In this document: positions 54,979 through 62,988 of the stretch, one piece after another
Position numbering within the stretch: the first letter of the stretch is position 1
Layout of the letters: each line of letters opens with the position of its first letter
Source: DATFVA01 sp963832355
GTDB taxonomy: Bacteria; Bacteroidota; Ignavibacteria; Ignavibacteriales; Ignavibacteriaceae
NCBI GenBank assembly: GCA_963832355.1
Contig: CAWHTX010000014.1
Location: 372,001-436,000 of the forward strand
Direction: 5' to 3'
DNA length: 64,000 nucleotides
Position numbers and translations under genes: made by a program
The notes under the pieces: generated by a model
Told to the model about the DNA's origin: nothing
What the model saw: only the letters and a program-made list of their open reading frames with translations
Database searches by the model: none

Positions 54979-56232
54979 GTGTCTAAACTTACTTTTTTTC
55001 TGTCGGTTTTAATTATGTCAGGACTGATATATGCACAGTCCGGCAGACCTCAAGTCCTTTATTCCGATTTCATTCAACTGCCCTCCGGTGATTCCGTCGA
55101 TGTTTATTATACATACAAGATCCCCCTTAACAGGCTTGTCTTTGAGAAAGGATCTGACCTCTTCCTTGCCCAGTACAGGATGTCAGTTGAAGTCTTTGAT
55201 TCAAGCGGAATGAAATTCGTAACCCGTGCGATAAAGGAAAAAAGCATACAGGTGTCCGATTATGAGCAGACCAGATCCCCGGAGATATATTCAGAAGGAG
55301 TCCTTGAACTTTATCTCTCTCCGGGAACTTATTCAGTCATTGAGATTTTATATGATTATAAATCCGGCCGTGAATTAAAGCTGCCCGCTAATTTCCTTAA
55401 AGTAGATCCGGTTAAAAATATCCTTCCTCCCCTGGTGGTTAATGAAAACTCGACTGAATGCGGCAGCAGGGTAGTTCTGGCCAACTACGCAGGCGGTTTA
55501 CCTTTCGATGAAAAAAAATACTCCTTTGTTATTCCCGTAAAAAATTCAGAATCTGATTCGCTTTCTGCCGTTGTTATTCAGAATAAAGACACTCTTTATA
55601 AAACTGTATTATCAAATCCGCTTAAAGAGAAAATCTCCCTGGGCGAATGCGGCGGTAAAATCATTATAGATACAGGTTCGGGCAGCATTCTGTATTCACT
55701 TTTCAGTATAGTGGGAATCAGTAATTCAATTAAAGAAGGTGGTTTTCAAATAAACGTGTCTGATAAAAAAGATCCTGAGAAACAGGAGAAATTTCAGCTT
55801 GGATGTAAATGGATAAATAAACCTCTTTCTCTGGCTAATCCCGAACTGGCAATTTCCGCGCTGAAATTCATTGAGAAAGATTCTGTAATAAAAGAACTCC
55901 TGGAAGGGGATGATGATAAATATTCTGAGAAACTTGCCGCCTACTGGAAGAAAATTGACCCAACCCCAAATACTGAGTTCAATCCCCTGATGCAGGAATT
56001 TTATACCCGGATCGATTATGCTGTAAAGAATTTTGCTACTATTACAGGGGCTAATGGTGCGAAAACCGACCGTGGAAAAGTATATATTAAGTTTGGTAAA
56101 CCGATTGATGTGAACCGGTCTTCGGATGATCACGGAAATATAATTGAAACATGGACTTATAATAATCCGCAGCGTAAGTTTGTATTCGTAGATAAAAAAG
56201 GAACGGGAGATTTTTCATTAATAAGCGGATGA
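54979..56232 (+). CDS. GWxTD-domain exported protein
   Basis: The 417-residue protein starts at GTG (54979) with a signal peptide (SKLTFFLSVLIMSGLIYAQ). Residues about 25-270 look like beta-sandwich repeats. The C-terminal part (about 280-417) matches the GWxTD domain, including YWKKIDPTPNTEFNPLMQEFYTRIDYA and DRGKVYIKFGKPIDV, ending in WTYNNPQRKFVFVD. These proteins are frequent in Bacteroidota/Chlorobi-group genomes; function is unknown. Its stop overlaps the pdxA start by 4 bp, so it is translationally coupled to a vitamin B6 gene. Confidence 0.85.
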   Translation: MSKLTFFLSVLIMSGLIYAQSGRPQVLYSDFIQLPSGDSVDVYYTYKIPLNRLVFEKGSDLFLAQYRMSVEVFDSSGMKFVTRAIKEKSIQVSDYEQTRSPEIYSEGVLELYLSPGTYSVIEILYDYKSGRELKLPANFLKVDPVKNILPPLVVNENSTECGSRVVLANYAGGLPFDEKKYSFVIPVKNSESDSLSAVVIQNKDTLYKTVLSNPLKEKISLGECGGKIIIDTGSGSILYSLFSIVGISNSIKEGGFQINVSDKKDPEKQEKFQLGCKWINKPLSLANPELAISALKFIEKDSVIKELLEGDDDKYSEKLAAYWKKIDPTPNTEFNPLMQEFYTRIDYAVKNFATITGANGAKTDRGKVYIKFGKPIDVNRSSDDHGNIIETWTYNNPQRKFVFVDKKGTGDFSLISG

Positions 56233-57215
56233 TTAAAACATTCATTTTTACCTGCGGGGATATAAATGGTATCGGACCTGAGATTGTCGTAAAAACCCTC
56301 AACCGCATCGGAGGGAAAAAGGGTAAGAGGTATATCATTATTTGTCCCGGAAACGTATTTAAAAAATACTCATCTTTCCTTAATCCTGGTTTAAGTTTCT
56401 CCACAGTCAATAATATTAACGCTGTCGGTGACGGAAAAATAGTACTTTTCGATACCGGTGTTTTCAGATTTAATGCGGGAAGACCAACTGCGGTTTCCGG
56501 AAAAGCAGCTTATCTGTCACTGGAAATTGCGGCAGAATTATTAAAAAGAAAAATGGCCGATGCGCTTATTACCGCGCCAATCTCAAAGGAGGCCTTAAAT
56601 GAGGCAGGGTATCATTACCCCGGGCATACCGAAATGCTGGCTGAATGGTTCAACACCACCAAATTTGTTATGATGTTTCTTTCAAAAAAAATAAAGGCTG
56701 CACTGGCAACTATCCATAAGCCTTTATCTGAAGTTTCTTCCCTTTTAAGCAATGAGCTTCTCACCTCGGTAAGCGACGTAGTAATTCATAGTCTGAAAAA
56801 TGATTTTAATATTTCTTCTCCTTCTATCGGGGTGCTGGGATTTAATCCTCATGCAGGAGAATCCGGTTTAATTGGTCAGGAAGAACAGAATATCATTAAT
56901 CCGTTTCTTAATAAGTACAAACAGAGGAAACATCTTGCCGGGCCCTTCTCTCCCGATGCATATTGGGGAAACAGGGTTTACGAGAGGTACGATCTTACGC
57001 TTGGGATGTATCACGACCAGGTGTTAATTCCCTTTAAATTGCTGAACTTTTCAAAGGGAGTTAATTTTACAGCCGGTCTGCCGATCGTAAGGACGTCGCC
57101 CGATCATGGAACTGGTTTCGATATTGCCGGAAAAAACAGGGCTAATGAGAACAGCATACTGGAAGCATTTCATTTCGCTGATATTATTTTAGAGAATCGT
57201 TCTAATGGGAAATAA
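56229..57215 (+). CDS. pdxA: 4-hydroxythreonine-4-phosphate dehydrogenase
   Basis: The 328-residue metal- and NAD-dependent enzyme has FTCGDINGIGPEI, TAPISKEALNEAGYHYPGHTEMLAEWF (metal-binding His), GFNPHAGESG, GMYHDQVLIPFK and TSPDHGTGFDIAG. It is needed in the DXP-dependent pyridoxal-phosphate pathway. It overlaps the preceding GWxTD gene by 4 bp and the methyltransferase gene by 11 bp. Confidence 0.95.
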   Translation: MIKTFIFTCGDINGIGPEIVVKTLNRIGGKKGKRYIIICPGNVFKKYSSFLNPGLSFSTVNNINAVGDGKIVLFDTGVFRFNAGRPTAVSGKAAYLSLEIAAELLKRKMADALITAPISKEALNEAGYHYPGHTEMLAEWFNTTKFVMMFLSKKIKAALATIHKPLSEVSSLLSNELLTSVSDVVIHSLKNDFNISSPSIGVLGFNPHAGESGLIGQEEQNIINPFLNKYKQRKHLAGPFSPDAYWGNRVYERYDLTLGMYHDQVLIPFKLLNFSKGVNFTAGLPIVRTSPDHGTGFDIAGKNRANENSILEAFHFADIILENRSNGK

Positions 57216-57933
57216 TTCTAATAATAAAATTTATGATAAAGTTGCTGATATTTATCCTTACCTTATGCGTACGATACGCTACGACAGGTGGGCGAAGTAT
57301 TTGTACGAGATAGTTAAAAATTCAGTAAAGAAGGACGACAGAATACTTGAACTTGGCGCAGGTAACGGAAAACTTGCAAACCATTTTAAGCATTATTATC
57401 CCGGAATCATTGTTACAGATTTATCATTTAAAATGCTCAATCAGGGTGGTTTCTGCAGTCAACCTAAAGTATGCTGCGATATGACAAAGATACCGTTTCA
57501 TACAGGGTTCAACCTGGTCTATTCTGCATTCGATAGTGTAAATTATCTTACGAGCAAGAAAAAACTATTGAGCTTTTTCAGGGAGATAAAACGGATTCTC
57601 GCCGAAGGAGGCATATTTACTTTTGATGTGAGCCTGGAAAGAAATAGTCTGAAGCATATTAAAGAACCATTCAGGAAAGGAAAATATAAAGGGATGACGT
57701 TTATCCAGAAGACCTGGTATTGTCCCAAAAGCAGGATGCATAAAAACACATTTGACATAGGATATAACGGTATGAGGTATCTTGAGAAACATAAACAAAA
57801 AATTTATCCTTTCGAAGAATATTTTAGGCAGATTGAAAAAGCCGGGCTGTATGTTTCCGAATGTTTCGATGCATTTACCTTCAGGAATGGTAATGCCGAA
57901 TGTGAAAGAGTTCAATTTATAGTGAGGAACTGA
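57205..57933 (+). CDS. Class I SAM-dependent methyltransferase, target unknown
   Basis: The 242-residue protein has motif I in ILELGAGNGKLANHF, the acidic post-I residue in IIVTDLSFKML, and a motif IV-like FNLVYSAFDSVNYL. This gives a Rossmann methyltransferase of about normal length. It resembles generic small-molecule methyltransferases. It lies between pdxA and the ftsE-like gene and overlaps both, so it is in the same operon, but the neighbours do not define a substrate. Confidence 0.85.
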   Translation: MGNNSNNKIYDKVADIYPYLMRTIRYDRWAKYLYEIVKNSVKKDDRILELGAGNGKLANHFKHYYPGIIVTDLSFKMLNQGGFCSQPKVCCDMTKIPFHTGFNLVYSAFDSVNYLTSKKKLLSFFREIKRILAEGGIFTFDVSLERNSLKHIKEPFRKGKYKGMTFIQKTWYCPKSRMHKNTFDIGYNGMRYLEKHKQKIYPFEEYFRQIEKAGLYVSECFDAFTFRNGNAECERVQFIVRN

Positions 57934-58604
57934 TGCTGTCTTTTTCAAATGTTGCATACCACTATCCTTCGCAGCCGGTGTTTGAGGATCTGAACCTGGA
58001 ACTCGAAAGCGGTGAATTCATTTTCCTGATAGGGAATAGCGGTTCAGGAAAAAGTACGCTCCTGCAAATGATATATATGAATATACTTCCGCAGGCCGGG
58101 GTGGTGCAGGTAGCAGAATATGACAGTAAAACAATTAAACCCAAAATGCTTCCTTATCTCAGAAGGAAGTTAGGCGTTGTGTTTCAGGACTTTAAGCTTT
58201 TGAAAGACAGAAATATTTATGATAACTTATCTTTTGTTCTTGCTGTGACAGGTACAAACCGCAGGGAAATAAAAAGAAGGGTAAATAATGCATTATCCGA
58301 TGTAGGTCTTCTGCACCGGCGTAAAAGTATGCCTGATGAACTTTCCGGGGGAGAAAAACAACGGGTTGCAATAGCAAGGGCAATTATTAACGATCCGCTC
58401 CTAATCCTTGCAGATGAACCTACAGGCAACCTTGATCCTGAAACCTCTTCAGAAATTCTAAATATCTTTGAAAAGATCAATTCTAAAGGGACAGCAATAA
58501 TTTTTGCAACGCACAATTATGAAATTGTGAAGAAATTTAATCACCGCATAATTAAACTTGAAAACGGAAGAGCCTTCAAGGCAGTTATAAAGCAGAAAGT
58601 ATAA
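57933..58604 (+). CDS. FtsE-like ABC transporter ATP-binding protein
   Basis: The 223-residue ATPase has Walker A IGNSGSGKSTLL, Q-loop VVFQDFKLLKDRNIYDNLSFVL, signature LSGGEKQRVAIARA, Walker B LLILADEPTGNLD and the switch His in FATHNYE. The sequence is FtsE-like, which would regulate septal cell-wall hydrolases through FtsX. No ftsX follows. Instead the reverse-strand adk gene overlaps its last 20 bp, so the permease must be elsewhere. Start and stop overlap the upstream gene as TGATG. Confidence 0.85.
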   Translation: MLSFSNVAYHYPSQPVFEDLNLELESGEFIFLIGNSGSGKSTLLQMIYMNILPQAGVVQVAEYDSKTIKPKMLPYLRRKLGVVFQDFKLLKDRNIYDNLSFVLAVTGTNRREIKRRVNNALSDVGLLHRRKSMPDELSGGEKQRVAIARAIINDPLLILADEPTGNLDPETSSEILNIFEKINSKGTAIIFATHNYEIVKKFNHRIIKLENGRAFKAVIKQKV

Positions 58605-59262
58605 TCTTCTTACCTGCTTTTTCTTCCAGACCTTTAAGAATCTCAGCTGTTATATTCTCTACCATTCCAATTCCGTTTGCACTTACAACCGAACCCTTGT
58701 TCTCATAAAAATCCAGAACAGGTTTTGTGTTCTCCTCGTACACACTCAGTCTTTTTCTGATTACTTCCTCTTTATCGTCTTCCCTCTGGTAGAAGCTGTT
58801 CTCAGCTCCGCATTTGGGGCATTTCGAAACATCTTTTACTTCGGAATATGTGAAAATGTTATTGCACACTTTACAGGCTCTGCGGTTTGTAAGCCGGCTT
58901 ACGATTTCTTCATTATTGGCAAAAATATTAACAAGATAAACATTTGTAATATTGAGCTTACTGAGCAGTTCATCAAATGCACGGGCCTGGGCCAGCGTTC
59001 TCGGGAAACCGTCAAGTATGAATCCGTTTTTGCATCTCTGCTGTTCAAGAGTATCTTTGATAATACCGATCATGATATCATCAGAAACGAGCTCTCCTGC
59101 CTTCATAATTTCCTGGGCTTTAATCCCAAGCGGAGTTTTATCATGAACAGCCTGTCTGAGAATATCGCCGGTTGATATATGAGGTATATTTAATTTATTT
59201 GCAAGAATTTTTGCCTGTGTTCCTTTTCCCACCCCAGGAGCACCAAATAATATTAGACGCAT
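58585..59262 (-). CDS. adk: Adenylate kinase with zinc-finger LID
   Basis: The 225-residue kinase interconverts ATP, AMP and ADP. It has P-loop GAPGVGKGTQAKIL, FILDGFPRTLAQA and a LID domain with four cysteines (CKVCNN...CPKCGAE), the zinc-binding form. The C-terminus extends past the conserved core. It is convergent with the ftsE-like gene, with a 20-bp overlap of coding sequence. The tadA gene lies directly upstream. Confidence 0.96.
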   Translation of the reverse strand: MRLILFGAPGVGKGTQAKILANKLNIPHISTGDILRQAVHDKTPLGIKAQEIMKAGELVSDDIMIGIIKDTLEQQRCKNGFILDGFPRTLAQARAFDELLSKLNITNVYLVNIFANNEEIVSRLTNRRACKVCNNIFTYSEVKDVSKCPKCGAENSFYQREDDKEEVIRKRLSVYEENTKPVLDFYENKGSVVSANGIGMVENITAEILKGLEEKAGKKIILSAL

Positions 59263-59309
59263 TGTACTTCCCTAATTTTGTGTATTACAATTTAATTTTA
59301 TTGGGCTTT

Positions 59310-59793
59310 TTAAGCAAGTTCGTTGTTATTATTCTTCATTCTAAGCTTATTAAAGAACTGTGTCATCAGTCCGCGGCTTTCTTCCGCATATACCCCGGAA
59401 ATAACTTCAATTCTGTGATTGTATAAACCTTCTTCAGCAAGATTATAAAGAGATCCGCAGGCTCCGAACTTTGGGTCGAATGTTGAAAAATAAAGTCGTT
59501 TTATCCTTGATGCAAGCATTGCCCCGGTGCACATTATGCAAGGTTCAAGTGTAACATATATATCGCACTCATTTAACCGCCAGTTCCCCAGATGGGATGA
59601 AGCAGCAGTTAATGCAATCATCTCGGCATGTGCGGTAGCGTCCCGGAGTTTTTCAACCTGATTGTAACCTTTGCCAATTATCCTGATTGTCATTTACCAC
59701 TACTGCACCAACAGGAACCTCATTTTCCTCGAGTGCTTTTTCTGCCTCCTGCAGGGCGGCAAACATAAACTTATAGACGTCTTCTGAAAACAT
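59310..59793 (-). pseudogene. tadA: tRNA adenosine deaminase, disrupted by a one-base frameshift
   Basis: The 3' frame encodes IRIIGKGYNQVEKLRDATAHAEM, the zinc His and catalytic Glu (HAE), and PCIMCTGAM with two zinc cysteines, to the C-terminus. The missing N-terminus lies in another frame from an ATG at 59793: MFSEDVYKFMFAALQEAEKA, then NEVPVGAVVV. The frames meet near 59686-59691, where removing one A from GACAATC restores VVVNDIRIIGKGYN, the normal TadA spacing. TadA makes inosine in tRNA-Arg and is usually essential. The break is therefore either an assembly or sequencing error, translational recoding, or a true mutation compensated by another copy. Confidence 0.85.
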
Positions 59794-59897
59794 ATGGGAC
59801 AAAAATAGTAATAATTTGTGGAGTAAGGCTAATTACAGGTGTGACTTCAGCCGTCTATTTTGTTGTGGTGTCTGGTTTAGCGGTCACCTGGGTGGTA

Positions 59898-60062
59898 TCA
59901 GGCAGCTTGATTCCCGACTTTGACCGAATCATGGAACTTTTCTCCCGTCTGCTCGGGTGCGGTGTTAGTCAGAATAAGTAAAAATATTATTAATGGAATA
60001 ATTATAATCAGGGCTATAACCAGTGCAGGTTTTGTTCTTTTCCTCGGTTCTCGGGTCTGCAT
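59898..60062 (-). CDS. Small single-span membrane protein (54 residues)
   Basis: An ATG at 60062 follows a well-placed GGAG (5-nt spacing) on the reverse strand. The product has a basic N-terminus (MQTREPRKRTKP), one strongly hydrophobic span (ALVIALIIIIPLIIFLLIL) and a short polar tail. The positive-inside rule predicts an N-in orientation. No family is recognised. A second frame continues the tail with a Pro/Thr/Asp-rich sequence ending at 59855, so an indel may have shortened it. It sits between tadA and the 11-bp repeat array. Confidence 0.45.
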   Translation of the reverse strand: MQTREPRKRTKPALVIALIIIIPLIIFLLILTNTAPEQTGEKFHDSVKVGNQAA

Positions 60063-60496
60063 AAATACTCCGTATTATTCTGAAACATAAATTAAAATAA
60101 ATATTAGACAGCACTTGTGTAGTTAGGAAATGCACATTACCTCCTGAAACACAAAAGCATCATCCCGGGATAAAAGGCATCTGAAAACGATGTGAAAACG
60201 TTCTGAAAACAATCTGAAAACGTTCTGAAAACGATGTGAAAACCTTTTACAAACTTCAGTATCATAGGTGTTCGATAAGTCATTGACCTTAAAAAAGCAG
60301 CAAAGTTCTATGGTAAAATGGGCCGGATTTCTGGTATGAAACACCCGGCAAGAAACGTTAGATAAGATGGATTGTTCCCCAAAAGCGCATATGGATTAAA
60401 ATGAAGAGAAGAGTCCGGCGTAATTATTCTAATCGGCCATGGCATATGCCGGTGAGAATAAAATCACTATACCCCTGGTAATATTTGATGAAGAAT
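60063..60496. other. Intergenic region with 11-bp repeat array
   Basis: These 434 bp hold the six-copy array at 60182-60243 and a GGCATATGCC palindrome at 60441-60450. The open frames seen here are produced by the repeats or lie antisense, and I do not accept them as genes. Confidence 0.5.
60182..60243. repeat. Six direct repeats of TGAAAAC at 11-bp period
   Basis: TGAAAAC occurs at 60182, 60193, 60204, 60215, 60226 and 60237. It is separated by 4-bp spacers GATG, GTTC, AATC, GTTC and GATG, whose order reads the same from either end. A 7-bp core with 4-bp spacer is the architecture of PhoB/OmpR-type tandem sites, placing copies on one face of the helix. The array lies about 120-180 bp upstream of the small membrane-protein gene. 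Confidence 0.8.
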
Positions 60497-61699
60497 TTAG
60501 TTGTTGAAGTTCTTCGGGAAAGTCCTGACGTTCATTCCAAAATTTAACTGCTCCTCCATCCTGCACGACCATACAAGTTCGCCGTTCCATACTGTAATAT
60601 CGGGACACCCGTCGCACATATTCTGTCTTCCGTCTTTCAGAAAATCAACGGGCTGAATGATCATTATTGACTGGTAGTGTAATTTCCTGAAAAAATTCAG
60701 AGGATTTCTTAAATATTTCGAAGCAGTTTTTCTGAGTCCTTTATCAAAAGGACTAAGCAGCAGCATCGATCTTCCTTTAGCGGCGTCTTTTGGGGAAGCA
60801 TAAGCAAGATAACGGTTATAAAGCATATGGTTGAAGGTCTGTATTATCTCAATTCCCTTACTTCCCATATAGCCGTAAATCCTGTTCTTTCTTCCAAGCC
60901 TTCCGGTTAACAGCCATTTGAATGAATCGGGTTTTTCAGAACCATTCAGGTAGCCGCAGGGATCAAAATCAGGATATTCGGTTCTTATGAGTTCAACTAC
61001 TTCCTGTGCTTTTATATCGGTTCTTTCGGTACTTTCTTCATTATAGACAAGTTGATTCATATCAATCTTTTTAGATCCCAGGTAAAAATCAACCTGGTTA
61101 TTATTAACTGCGCGGTAAAGAATAAATACCATTACCTGAACAATATCAATATGTCTCTCTGCCCATTTAACCATTTCCGGAATATAATGCATCGTATCTT
61201 CGTAAACTGTAGAGTTGAAAGAACAGGAAATGTTTCCCGCCTTTGCAAGCATCTTCGCATAATGGAGTCTCAGTTCATTTAGTTCAAGTTCATTTTTATT
61301 TTTCCATCCGGGGCGTCCCTGCTTGCTGTCTATATGGAATGTAAAGCCGAATACACCGGCATCTTTAAGTTTAAGGAGAAGTTCTTCGGTCAGCGCTAAT
61401 CCGTTTGTATTAATAATCGGTTTAAGGTCTCTTTTCTTAACCTCTCTGACAATTTCAACAATTTCAGGATGAGTAAGAGGATCACCTCCGGCGATTGATA
61501 TTCCGTCGCTCTTCCTCAACGAGGTAAATACATCAAGATCATTTCGTATTTCTTCCAGGGTTTTATGGCTGTTTTCATTCTTCCGGTAACATCCGTCGCA
61601 GGACAGGTTGCATTTTGCGGTCGGTTCGAGCCATGAAATGGAATTATCAGTGAGTGTCCAGGGTAGCCTGTAATAATTAAGATGATTCAATTTGAGCAT
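60497..61699 (-). CDS. Radical SAM protein of unknown substrate
   Basis: The 400-residue protein has the radical SAM motif C30-x3-C34-x2-C37 (AKCNLSCDGCYRK), SIAGGDPLTHPEI for SAM binding, and FGFTFHIDSKQGRPGW in the barrel. The C-terminus carries CDGCPDITVWNGELVWSC, three cysteines that may hold an auxiliary cluster (SPASM-like, short). A strong GGAGGGG ribosome binding site supports the start. No peptide substrate or known maturation partner is adjacent, so the reaction is undetermined. Confidence 0.85.
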   Translation of the reverse strand: MLKLNHLNYYRLPWTLTDNSISWLEPTAKCNLSCDGCYRKNENSHKTLEEIRNDLDVFTSLRKSDGISIAGGDPLTHPEIVEIVREVKKRDLKPIINTNGLALTEELLLKLKDAGVFGFTFHIDSKQGRPGWKNKNELELNELRLHYAKMLAKAGNISCSFNSTVYEDTMHYIPEMVKWAERHIDIVQVMVFILYRAVNNNQVDFYLGSKKIDMNQLVYNEESTERTDIKAQEVVELIRTEYPDFDPCGYLNGSEKPDSFKWLLTGRLGRKNRIYGYMGSKGIEIIQTFNHMLYNRYLAYASPKDAAKGRSMLLLSPFDKGLRKTASKYLRNPLNFFRKLHYQSIMIIQPVDFLKDGRQNMCDGCPDITVWNGELVWSCRMEEQLNFGMNVRTFPKNFNN

Positions 61700-61770
61700 G
61701 CGCTCCCCTCCAAAATTGATTAAAAATGTGATCTAATTTAATCCAACAAGTCAAATAATTCAATATCTGA

Positions 61771-62274
61771 CTATTCTGATTCCTCAGCTTTAAGAAACGA
61801 AATTTTAATACTGCTTATTTTATCGTCTGACCATGGAGAAACTTTTATTGTAGCTTTAAGATGTTTGCCCGGGAAGTCATAATAAAACCATTCAGCATCC
61901 CAGTCATCCGGCTTATATAAATCCGGATCACCATAATTCACGGTCAGCTCATGAACTGTCTCTGAAAAAATAGCACCCAGAGGTCTGCCGCTGCTTTTAA
62001 TCACAAGGTCAGTTTCATCAAGTCCTTCATCATCAAAAAAATAGACCCACAGGAAGATATTTTGTTTAAGGTATTTCCCGCCCTGGTAACCAATTGCATC
62101 GTGTTTCTCATAGCCCGGCTCCATATCATATTTATTTTTCATATAATCCTTAACTGTCTGCCGGGAGCTCTCCCAGTCAAGTTCTTCAAAACCAAACAGT
62201 TGTTTTTCCTGTGCTCTGGTCACAGAAATTAAGGCAGTAAAAAGGAACCAAACCAGAATGAAAGATGTTTTCAT
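61771..62274 (-). CDS. Small secreted protein of unknown function
   Basis: The 167-residue protein has a signal peptide (MKTSFILVWFLFTALISVTRA, cleavage before QEKQL). The mature part is acidic and aromatic (LFGFEELDWESSRQTVKDYM, IFLWVYFFDDEGL, DDWDAEWFYYDFPGKH). It contains no cysteine in the mature region and no recognised domain. It lies 71 bp upstream of the radical SAM gene on the same strand, which makes co-transcription possible, but nothing links them functionally. Confidence 0.7.
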   Translation of the reverse strand: MKTSFILVWFLFTALISVTRAQEKQLFGFEELDWESSRQTVKDYMKNKYDMEPGYEKHDAIGYQGGKYLKQNIFLWVYFFDDEGLDETDLVIKSSGRPLGAIFSETVHELTVNYGDPDLYKPDDWDAEWFYYDFPGKHLKATIKVSPWSDDKISSIKISFLKAEESE

Positions 62275-62326
62275 AAGAGTATCGTTTATAAAAATAAATA
62301 TATAGAGATTATTATAAAAACATCAT

Positions 62327-62370
62327 ATGTTGTTGCGCTTGATTTATTTTTATGAGATAACGCACAACAT
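62327..62370. promoter_or_regulatory. Inverted repeat between divergent secreted-protein and response-regulator genes
   Basis: ATGTTGTTGCG (62327-62337) pairs with CGCACAACAT (62361-62370) with one bulged T. It lies midway in the 143-bp divergent gap, so it could be an operator or a leader hairpin. Confidence 0.3.
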
Positions 62371-62417
62371 TAAAACTTTTATATCCACTAATTTACACTG
62401 TTTTATTTATTTGCCCC

Positions 62418-62789
62418 ATGAAAAAAATTCTGGTAGTTGAAGACGAAGGTCTGGTCGCTTTATATCTTAAAAAAGTATTGCTTGAACAAGGTTTTAAGGA
62501 TATACTTGTCGCATACAATGGTGAAGAAGCTATTCTGAAAGCTCAACAGTCTTCTCCCGATCTCCTGCTTATGGATATCCGACTTGGCAAAGGAATCAAC
62601 GGAATAGACGCTGTAAAACAGATCAATTCAGAAAAAAAGATCCCGGTAATATATATTACCGCCTCCACTGATGAACACACACACAAGCAGGCACTTGAGA
62701 CAAATCCCATCGCTATCCTGTCAAAACCTATCGAAACAGAGGAACTTAAAGAGATGCTTAAAGATTATTTCGAAGGGTCCAAAAACTGA
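62418..62789 (+). CDS. Stand-alone response-regulator receiver domain
   Basis: The 123-residue protein consists only of a REC domain: acidic pocket E8-D9, phospho-acceptor D53 in LLLMDIRLGKGINGID, the conserved Thr in YITAST and the Lys in LSKPIE. The pattern with RLG-x2-INGID resembles receivers of hybrid histidine-kinase systems. There is no output domain, so it may act by protein interaction or as a phosphorelay intermediate. No histidine kinase is in the window. It probably starts at the ATG at 62418. Confidence 0.92.
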   Translation: MKKILVVEDEGLVALYLKKVLLEQGFKDILVAYNGEEAILKAQQSSPDLLLMDIRLGKGINGIDAVKQINSEKKIPVIYITASTDEHTHKQALETNPIAILSKPIETEELKEMLKDYFEGSKN

Positions 62790-62988
62790 CTTAGTTTAAA
62801 AGCTTCAAAATTAAATCACTAAAAAAAATAATTATACTTTACAAACTTTGAATTTAATGAAGGAAGATTTTAAATTAGCCCTATCCTAATTGTGTCTTCT
62901 TTTTTTTATTATCAAAAGGAGGATCGCCCCAAAAAAAGCATTTCACTGTCCTACATAAAATAATCATTCTACAATTGCGGAGGTAATT

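Noticed and set aside
60182..60243. Possible CRISPR array
   Set aside because: Repeats are 7 bp with 4-bp spacers, far too short; no cas genes in the window.
60123..60344. 73-residue open frame through the 11-bp repeats
   Set aside because: Its sequence is produced largely by the repeats; no sign of selection as protein.
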